NCBI GenBank assembly: GCA_021815935.1
Contig: JAKAZH010000027.1
Location: 1 to 13,692, forward strand
Source of the DNA: Actinomycetes bacterium
GTDB lineage: Bacteria > Actinomycetota > Acidimicrobiia > Acidimicrobiales > Palsa-688
Reading direction: 5' to 3'
DNA: 13,692 nucleotides
Below are positions 7,681 through 11,971 of this stretch, piece by piece (positions within the stretch are counted from its first letter, which is position 1; each line of letters begins with the position of its first letter). The notes below the pieces were generated by a model. The model saw only the letters and a program-made list of their open reading frames with translations, was not told the DNA's origin and did no database searches. A program made the translations under genes and the position numbers.

Positions 7681-7687
7681 CCTCCTC
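7681..7687 (-). promoter_or_regulatory. Shine-Dalgarno GAGGAGG for the SRPBCC gene
   Basis: A near-perfect ribosome site on the minus strand, eight bases before GTG 7672. It fixes the start of the SRPBCC protein and shows that this gene is translated on its own even if co-transcribed with the glycosyltransferase. Confidence 0.75.
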
Positions 7688-7748
7688 GGGTGCGCTATCC
7701 CATGCGCCACCGTAGTACCACGAAACAGAGGTGCAGCGGCAGCTTTGT

Positions 7749-8900
7749 CTAAGACGGCGCTACCGTTGCATCAAGGCCATCACGTAGCCGTTCGGCAAGC
7801 AGGTCGTAGGAGAAGCAGCGGGTGGCCCGTAGACGTCCCTCAGTCCCCATGCTCGCCGCCTCGCCGGGATTGCGCAGGAGACGCGCGAGCGCTCCGGCAA
7901 GCTCCGCTGAGTCCTCTGGTTTCGCGACGACCAGCCCGGTGTGTTGATCCGCAACAGCATCAGAGGCCCCGCCGCTGTCGCCGGCTACGCAGGGCAAGCC
8001 GGTCGCAGCCGCTTCGAGAAGCACGATCCCGAAACCTTCTTGCTCCAAACCGCCCCAACGGCCCCGGCAGCACAATACGAAGATGTCGGCGGCGCCATAC
8101 AAGTCGGGAAGCTCAGCGTCAGAGACCCGACCGAGGAGTCGTACCGGCGCAGATGTCTTCGAGATGAGACGCTCTAGGCGTCCCCGGTCGCGGCCTTCAC
8201 CGGCGATGACAACTTCGAGTCCCGGGAACTCCCCGCCCGAGCGCAGACGCGCCGCCGCCTCGATCAGCACGTCCATGCCCTTGCGGGGCACGAGCCTGCT
8301 CACGCTGAGCACGACGGGAGCTTCTGGCGTGAGCCCGAATCGTTCACGCGCAGCTACGCGTCCTCCCACGTCCAGGGGGGCAAAACGCGACGAGTCGACC
8401 CCAGGCGGCACGTCGACTGACGGGGGGAGGTTCTGCTGGGCCCGCCGGGCTTCGTCAGCGGGGTACGCGCCACCGGCGATGAGCAGCGTCGCGCGGCCGA
8501 GAACGTGAGCAAGTGCCTGCCGGGACAGTGGGAGGCGGCCGGGCACGGTCACCTCGGCCCCGTGAAGTGCGACCGCATACGGCACGTCGAGGTAGGGCCC
8601 GACGAGGCCTAGCGGCACGGCCGGGTCGAGGACGACGAGCTTCGCTCCCTCAGCGCGTGCCAACGCGTTGACCCGCCGCACCATCACAGGGCTGGGCAGC
8701 AGAACCGGTTCAGGGGTTCTAACTACACGGTAGGGCTGCGCCCGATCGAACTCGGAGGCACCCTTATAGGGAGAGGTGAGCACGGCGAAGTCCGCGGGTG
8801 GCAGGCGCCGCCACAGCTCCCACAGGTAGTTCTGTATGCCGCCCACCTTCGGCGGGAAGTCGTTGGTGACTAGCAGGTGCTTGATCAAGAGGCGGGGCAC
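7749..8900 (-). CDS. pimB: GT4 glycosyltransferase, PimB'-like mannosyltransferase
   Basis: A 383-residue GT-B enzyme. The N-terminal Rossmann half begins HLLVTNDFPPKVGGIQNYL with the acceptor/donor-loop glycines G20-G21, and has H113 in ALHGAE. The C-terminal half has SVSRLVPRKGMD (R202, K207), VVIAGEGRDR, LLGRVSDAELPDLYGAADIFVL and the E-x7-E motif (E288, E296) in EQEGFGIVLLEAAATGLP. These match PimB' (Rv2188c), which adds the second mannose from GDP-mannose to phosphatidylinositol monomannoside at the inner membrane face. The exact acceptor is inferred, since related GT4 enzymes act on other lipids. GTG 8898-8900 is the first start after an in-frame TAA, but the GGGA before it is too close for an ideal ribosome site. 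The SRPBCC gene lies downstream. Confidence 0.87.
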   Translation of the reverse strand: MPRLLIKHLLVTNDFPPKVGGIQNYLWELWRRLPPADFAVLTSPYKGASEFDRAQPYRVVRTPEPVLLPSPVMVRRVNALARAEGAKLVVLDPAVPLGLVGPYLDVPYAVALHGAEVTVPGRLPLSRQALAHVLGRATLLIAGGAYPADEARRAQQNLPPSVDVPPGVDSSRFAPLDVGGRVAARERFGLTPEAPVVLSVSRLVPRKGMDVLIEAAARLRSGGEFPGLEVVIAGEGRDRGRLERLISKTSAPVRLLGRVSDAELPDLYGAADIFVLCCRGRWGGLEQEGFGIVLLEAAATGLPCVAGDSGGASDAVADQHTGLVVAKPEDSAELAGALARLLRNPGEAASMGTEGRLRATRCFSYDLLAERLRDGLDATVAPS

Positions 8901-8926
8901 TCCCAGGTTGGCGACCGGTACCGCTT

Positions 8927-8952
8927 CTTAGTCGCGTCGGCCGGGAACTAAG
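8927..8952. repeat. Inverted repeat CTTAGT/ACTAAG upstream of the pimB-like gene
   Basis: A perfect 6-base dyad (8927-8932 and 8947-8952) with a 14-base centre lies 27 bases before the glycosyltransferase start. It could be an operator or part of a leader hairpin. It is short enough to be chance. Apart from this and the 20-base repeat, I see nothing else in the gap 8901-9023. Confidence 0.3.
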
Positions 8953-9001
8953 CGACGCTGACGCTACCAGCCTCCGCTCGCACCTGCCGTACGGTGGCTT
9001 G

Positions 9002-9035
9002 GGTCAGCCGCAGGCGAGGGCGGTCAGCCGCAGGC
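9002..9035. repeat. 20-base tandem repeat over the 3' end of the CxxC gene
   Basis: GGTCAGCCGCAGGC occurs at 9002-9015 and again at 9022-9035, a 20-base period with 1.7 copies. The right copy carries the last codons and the stop of the small CxxC gene (QACG-stop on the minus strand). The left copy repeats them in the untranslated part, so the 3' end was duplicated by a slip or unequal exchange. Confidence 0.85.
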
Positions 9036-9227
9036 CTGATGGAGCAGCGGCGGCAGCAGTCCGACGGCTCCGAGTGCACGAATCGCCCGCTCCTGCGCTG
9101 CGTCGACGATCACCGCATCGTCGGGCTCCCGGTCACAAATGAAACTGACCACGCATCCGTCGCAAACCTGCGTATAGACCATGACACAATCGTCGCAGCT
9201 GATGGAGAACGTCTTCATGAGAGACAT
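9024..9227 (-). CDS. Small CxxC/CxxC protein of unknown function
   Basis: A 67-residue protein starting MSLMKTFSISCDDC. It has two CxxC pairs (C11/C14 in CDDC and C22/C25 in CDGC) plus C31, and no more cysteines until C66 near the end. Four thiolates spaced 7 residues apart suggest a small zinc or iron knuckle. The C-terminal half (DREPDDAVIVDAAQERAIRALGAVGLLPPLL) looks like a helix that could mediate binding. I recall similar short CDDC-containing proteins in actinobacterial genomes but know no function. ATG 9225-9227 or ATG 9216-9218 are both possible; an upstream 102-residue reading from 9332 would add an unlikely tail and overlap the divergent gene. It lies upstream of the PimB'-like gene and is divergent from the RAM-domain gene, 82 bases away. 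Its stop lies in a tandem repeat. Confidence 0.75.
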   Translation of the reverse strand: MSLMKTFSISCDDCVMVYTQVCDGCVVSFICDREPDDAVIVDAAQERAIRALGAVGLLPPLLHQACG

Positions 9228-9296
9228 TGTTTCAGGGGGGTGTGACTCTAATACTGGAAAGGTGTCCGGAGTCGCCTCGAGCCAGGCTGCTGGCGC

Positions 9297-9302
9297 TAAC
9301 TT
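9297..9302 (+). promoter_or_regulatory. Possible -10 box (TAACTT) for a leaderless RAM-domain mRNA
   Basis: TAACTT fits the actinobacterial TAnnnT -10 pattern and ends seven bases before ATG 9310. The gene has no ribosome site, so a transcript starting at or next to the A of ATG (leaderless) would explain its translation. No convincing -35 is seen. Confidence 0.4.
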
Positions 9303-9309
9303 AAGTGCG

Positions 9310-9603
9310 ATGATCCACGCCTTCGTGCTCATAGATGCGACCCCGGCCCGCCTCGCAGATCTCGCTGTCGAGCTCGCCGAAACCCCTGGGGTGAGCGAGG
9401 TCTACTCCGTGTCGGGCAAGGCAGACATTGTCGCTGTCGTGCGAGTCCGCCGCCACGAGGACCTTGCGGACATAGTGACAAGGCACATTGCCGGTCTCGA
9501 CGGTATCGTCTCTACGTCCACCTTGATCGCATTCCAGGCGTACCGCCGGAGCGACCTCGATGCGATCTGGGATGTCGGTGCTTCCCAGGAGGAGCAAGGG
9601 TAG
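9310..9603 (+). CDS. Stand-alone RAM-domain protein (Lrp/AsnC ligand-binding domain)
   Basis: A 97-residue protein made only of the Lrp/AsnC effector-binding (RAM) domain: MIHAFVLIDATPARLADLAVELAETPGVSEVYSVSGKADIVAVVRV and on to TSTLIAFQAYRR. The G-x-x-D segment (GKAD, 36-39) sits at the ligand pocket in the family. There is no helix-turn-helix, so it cannot bind DNA alone in the usual way. Such proteins may sense amino acids and associate with full Lrp partners or other proteins. ATG 9310 starts exactly at the conserved first strand. The in-frame ATG at 9181 would add 43 poor residues and overlap the divergent CxxC gene. It lies near trpD, and a strong terminator follows its stop. An amino-acid link to tryptophan synthesis is only inference. 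Confidence 0.88.
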   Translation: MIHAFVLIDATPARLADLAVELAETPGVSEVYSVSGKADIVAVVRVRRHEDLADIVTRHIAGLDGIVSTSTLIAFQAYRRSDLDAIWDVGASQEEQG

Positions 9604-9643
9604 TTCGGCTACTTCGAGCAACGGCCAGCCAAGTCCCACGAAC

Positions 9644-9694
9644 GATTGATACCTTATACATCTATAGGCGGTAGAAAGTATCAATCCTTTTTTT
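9644..9694 (+). terminator. Rho-independent terminator after the RAM-domain gene
   Basis: Left arm GATTGATACCTT (9644-9655) pairs with AAAGTATCAATC (9675-9686) at 11 of 12 positions, with a 19-base loop, and seven T follow (9688-9694). It lies 40 bases after the RAM stop and has no T-run in the other direction. The AT-rich stem and long loop are less stable than usual. Confidence 0.75.
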
Positions 9695-9716
9695 GACAGA
9701 CTGCTAAATGTCATAA
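9691..9716. repeat. Second dyad in the AT-rich gap
   Basis: TTTTGACA (9691-9698) and TGTCATAA (9709-9716) pair at 7 of 8 positions around a 10-base loop. It overlaps the T-run of the terminator. It also contains a TTGACA that resembles a -35 box, but no sensible -10 and no plus-strand gene follow. It may be a regulatory dyad, an attachment remnant or chance. Confidence 0.4.
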
Positions 9717-9729
9717 AACCGGCTACGCA

Positions 9730-9747
9730 GAGGTCCCCCGAGACCTC
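9730..9747 (-). terminator. Weak stem-loop after trpD
   Basis: GAGGTC (9730-9735) and GACCTC (9742-9747) form a perfect 6-base stem just past the trpD stop. On the minus strand a TTTT comes only 11 bases after the stem, so it is a poor intrinsic terminator. Confidence 0.3.
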
Positions 9748-9755
9748 GAACTTCT

Positions 9756-10832
9756 CTAGCCTGGCGAATCCCTGGGCGCTTCTTGGGACACCTGTACGAG
9801 GGAATCCAGGCAGCGGGCGGCTCGTCCGTCGTCGATGGCAACCTCCGCCATACTGACGCCCTCGCCGATGCCAGCTGAACGCCCGGCGACAACGAGGCCG
9901 GCCGCAGCGTTGAGCACGACAATGTCACGCTTGGCGCCGCCCGTACCCTGCAGTACGTCGCGGATGATCTTTGCGTTGGTGGCGGCGTCCGCGCCAAGGA
10001 TGTCTTCGAGGCGACCTGGCGCAAGGCCAGTGTCGGCAGGATCGAGCGTCCAGGTCGTGTGCTCGTCGCCCGCACCGGCGTCCCTGCGGTACTCGTGAAC
10101 GATCGAGGGGCCTATGGTCGACAGCTCGTCCAGTCCCGGGTGGCCGTGGACGACCATGACGTGGTCGGCGCCGCCGGCAGCTAAAACGTGCGCCATCTTC
10201 GACGCCATGGCGGGATCGCCCACGCCGACCACCTGGCGTCGTACCCTCGCCGGATTTGCGAGAGGCCCGAGAAAGTTGAACGCGGTGGGAACACCGAGCT
10301 CGCTTCGCACAGGTACCGCATGACGCATGGCGTGGTGGAAGCGAGGGGCGAAGCAGAACCCGATCCCGGCGTGCTCGATGCAGTAGGCGACGCCACTCGG
10401 CCCGAGGTCGAAGACCACACCGAGAGCTTCGAGGACGTCGGCCGATCCCGCTTTCGACGACGCAGCTCGCCCTCCGTGCTTGCACACCGGAACTCCGCAC
10501 GCGGCGATCACGAGAGCAGCCGCCGTCGACACGTTGAACGTCCCGGAGCGGTCGCCTCCTGTCCCGCAAGTGTCGATGGCTTCTGCCAGGACGCCCGGCG
10601 GCAACGTGACACGCTCCGACGCAGAGATCATCGCCTGGATCATCCCTGTCATCTCCTCGTCGGTCTCGCCACGACAGCGCATACCGAACACGAACGCGGC
10701 AATCTGTGCCCCGGTCGCGTTACCTTCGAGAATGTCCGACATGGCAGCCGCCGCTTGGGCGGGGCTGAGCGTGCGCCCGGCGCCGAGGATTCCCAACACC
10801 GCCCGCCAGCCTTCGAAGTCGCCGATTGTCAA
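9756..10832 (-). CDS. trpD: Anthranilate phosphoribosyltransferase
   Basis: A 358-residue enzyme that joins anthranilate to PRPP in the second step of tryptophan synthesis. The N-terminal helical part reads GWRAVLGILGAGRTLSPAQAAAAMSDILEG. It has the PRPP loop DTCGTGGDRSGTFNVST, the segment KHGGRAASSKAGSADVLEALG, FNFLGPLANPARVRRQVVGVG and DELSTIGPS, where the Asp-Glu pair binds Mg. One departure is KHGGR where the family usually has KHGNR. TTG 10830-10832 is chosen: it gives a typical length and start, and no ATG or GTG lies in frame between the whiB stop and it. The frame happens to stay open backward through whiB, but that part has no TrpD similarity. It is 35 bases after whiB and may be co-transcribed with it. 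Confidence 0.93.
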   Translation of the reverse strand: MTIGDFEGWRAVLGILGAGRTLSPAQAAAAMSDILEGNATGAQIAAFVFGMRCRGETDEEMTGMIQAMISASERVTLPPGVLAEAIDTCGTGGDRSGTFNVSTAAALVIAACGVPVCKHGGRAASSKAGSADVLEALGVVFDLGPSGVAYCIEHAGIGFCFAPRFHHAMRHAVPVRSELGVPTAFNFLGPLANPARVRRQVVGVGDPAMASKMAHVLAAGGADHVMVVHGHPGLDELSTIGPSIVHEYRRDAGAGDEHTTWTLDPADTGLAPGRLEDILGADAATNAKIIRDVLQGTGGAKRDIVVLNAAAGLVVAGRSAGIGEGVSMAEVAIDDGRAARCLDSLVQVSQEAPRDSPG

Positions 10833-10867
10833 CGCGGCCCGACCACCGGAGCTAGTCGAGCCTTCCG

Positions 10868-11119
10868 TTACGCAGAGCGACGGCGCCGCCGGATGATCCG
10901 GCGCCTCTCGCGCTCGGTCGTTCCGCCCCACACGCCTTCGTGCTCTCGATGCTCGAGGGCCCACTGCAGGCAGAGCTCGCTGACGTCGCACTGAGCGCAG
11001 ATGAGCTTCGCGTCCTCGGCGTCCTCGTCGGAAACCGGGTAGAAGATTCCCGGGTCGACTCCGCGGCAGGCGGCCTTCTGGCGCCACACCGGAATCGGGT
11101 TGTTCTTGGAGTTGTTCAT
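10868..11119 (-). CDS. WhiB-family iron-sulfur transcription regulator
   Basis: An 83-residue WhiB-like protein. Four cysteines, C18, C41, C44 and C50 (C-x22-C-x2-C-x5-C), can hold a redox- and NO-sensitive 4Fe-4S cluster. The turn GVWGG (62-66) is followed by TTERERRRIIRRRRRSA, the basic tail that contacts DNA. Such proteins act with the principal sigma factor in actinobacteria. The motif spacing fits the general WhiB family; I cannot assign it to a numbered subclass. ATG 11117-11119 has AGGAG 12 bases upstream. The gene lies just before trpD on the same strand. The upstream region carries a 10-base palindrome with a GACAC element. Confidence 0.94.
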   Translation of the reverse strand: MNNSKNNPIPVWRQKAACRGVDPGIFYPVSDEDAEDAKLICAQCDVSELCLQWALEHREHEGVWGGTTERERRRIIRRRRRSA

Positions 11120-11380
11120 GTCTTGCCCCAGCTCCTGGGTGGAATTTCGGAAAAAGTTGACCGGCGTCCAGATACGACACGCGTGTTACCCTCCCAGTCT
11201 GGCAAGTCGGGCGTACTTTGTCCAGCCTCTTTGTCGACGGCCCGCCAACAACCGGTGACGCCGGCCGACCCTGCGCAGCGGCTCAGCGGTCGACGTCGAG
11301 GTCGCGAAGCACGCTGGCGTTCGTGGCGTCCGAGGGCTCGCTGCGCTCAGGGTGCGCGGGACGGTCGAGGCCCGCCAAAA
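11120..11380. other. Gene-free stretch upstream of whiB
   Basis: Between the whiB start and the rubrerythrin stop, 261 bases hold no convincing gene on either strand. The left part should carry the whiB promoter (minus strand), including the palindrome at 11177-11186. The right part is the rubrerythrin 3' region; a GGCGGG/CCCGCG hairpin is possible there but has no T-run. The short plus-strand frames here are composition artefacts. Confidence 0.6.
11176..11186. promoter_or_regulatory. Palindrome ACACGCGTGT with GACAC upstream of whiB
   Basis: A perfect 10-base palindrome (11177-11186), preceded by G to give GACAC at 11176-11180, lies 57 bases before the whiB ATG. GACAC is the core bound by WhiA in Streptomyces. 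Whether WhiA or another factor binds here is inference, and the element is short. Confidence 0.35.
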
Positions 11381-11800
11381 TCAGGAGACACTCCCGAGGC
11401 CGCTCGTGAAGCGGTCTGCGTGGCTCTTCTCTGCCTTGGCGAGGGTTTCGAACCACTCGGCGATGATGACGAAACCCTCGTCGCGGGCGGTTTTGGCGAA
11501 GGCAGGGTACATTTCGGTGTACTCGTAGGTCTCGCCCTCGATCGCCGACTTGAGGTTGTCATCCGTCTCGCCTACCTCCACTCCCGTCACCGGGTCGCCG
11601 ACGTCAGCGAGGAAGTCGAAGTGGCCGAATGCGTGGCCGGTATCGCCTTCCGCCACCGAACGGAACAAAGCGGCGACATCAGGGTAACCCTCGACCTCGG
11701 CTTTCTCTGCGAAGTAGAGGTAACGCCGGTTGGCCTGGCTTTCACGGGCGAAGGCTTCCTTCAAGTTCTCGTGTGTCTTGGAACCATCCAAATCTGCCAT
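11381..11800 (-). CDS. Rubrerythrin-type diiron protein lacking the rubredoxin domain
   Basis: A 139-residue ferritin-like four-helix protein. Metal-ligand candidates are E20 ([19 protein letters not shown]), E51 with H56 (VAEGDTGHA), E88/E90/E93 ([17 protein letters not shown]), and E115, E124 and H127 ([18 protein letters not shown]). Full rubrerythrins go on to a C-terminal rubredoxin knuckle of four cysteines. This one stops right after the last helix and has no cysteine, like sulerythrin-type forms. The likely job is reducing hydrogen peroxide with electrons from a separate donor, in the cytosol. ATG 11798-11800 has AAGGA eight bases upstream. A longer frame to 12223 overlaps glpD and is not real. 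The gene is divergent from the glpD-like gene. Confidence 0.92.
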   Translation of the reverse strand: MADLDGSKTHENLKEAFARESQANRRYLYFAEKAEVEGYPDVAALFRSVAEGDTGHAFGHFDFLADVGDPVTGVEVGETDDNLKSAIEGETYEYTEMYPAFAKTARDEGFVIIAEWFETLAKAEKSHADRFTSGLGSVS

Positions 11801-11824
11801 CGCGCCCGTCCTTTGTTCCTGGAG

Positions 11825-11903
11825 AAACCGCTTTGAAGTCGTCCGGCTCCGGAGTAACCGGCAGCGACGTCGAGGTAGGCTACTAGTGGATCCAAAGCGT
11901 TTT
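11825..11903. promoter_or_regulatory. Divergent promoter region with an 11-base inverted repeat
   Basis: AAACCGCTTTG (11825-11835) and CAAAGCGTTTT (11893-11903) are inverted copies with one mismatch, 57 bases apart, within the 171-base gap between the rubrerythrin and glpD-like genes. A palindrome CTCCGGAG (11847-11854) lies between them. Spaced arms like these could bind a dimeric regulator with looping. No known operator consensus is recognised. Confidence 0.4.
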
Positions 11904-11959
11904 TCGGGGACGCCAGCACGAGGCTCCGGGCGGCACGCACCGTGTGTCCGCGCGCTAGG

Positions 11960-11965
11960 TATCTT
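11960..11965 (+). promoter_or_regulatory. Possible -10 box (TATCTT) for leaderless glpD mRNA
   Basis: TATCTT matches TAnnnT and ends six bases before ATG 11972, the spacing expected if transcription starts at the initiator itself. No usable ribosome site precedes the gene (only AGG, too close). The -35 region is not recognisable. Confidence 0.45.
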
Positions 11966-11971
11966 GTAGGC

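Noticed and set aside
9228..9332. Longer 102-residue start for the CxxC protein
   Set aside because: It would overlap the start of the divergent RAM gene, and the added residues show no pattern; internal ATG 9227 or 9218 fits better.
9693..9716. TTGACA as a plus-strand -35 promoter box
   Set aside because: No -10 at a normal distance and no plus-strand gene follows; it is part of the dyad and T-run region.
10188..10994. A 268-codon plus-strand frame opposite trpD and whiB
   Set aside because: Arg/His-rich with no motif; antisense to two well-supported genes.
10833..11180. N-terminal extension of trpD to 474 residues through whiB
   Set aside because: The extra 116 residues are Arg-rich, do not resemble TrpD, and are the out-of-frame reading of the WhiB gene.
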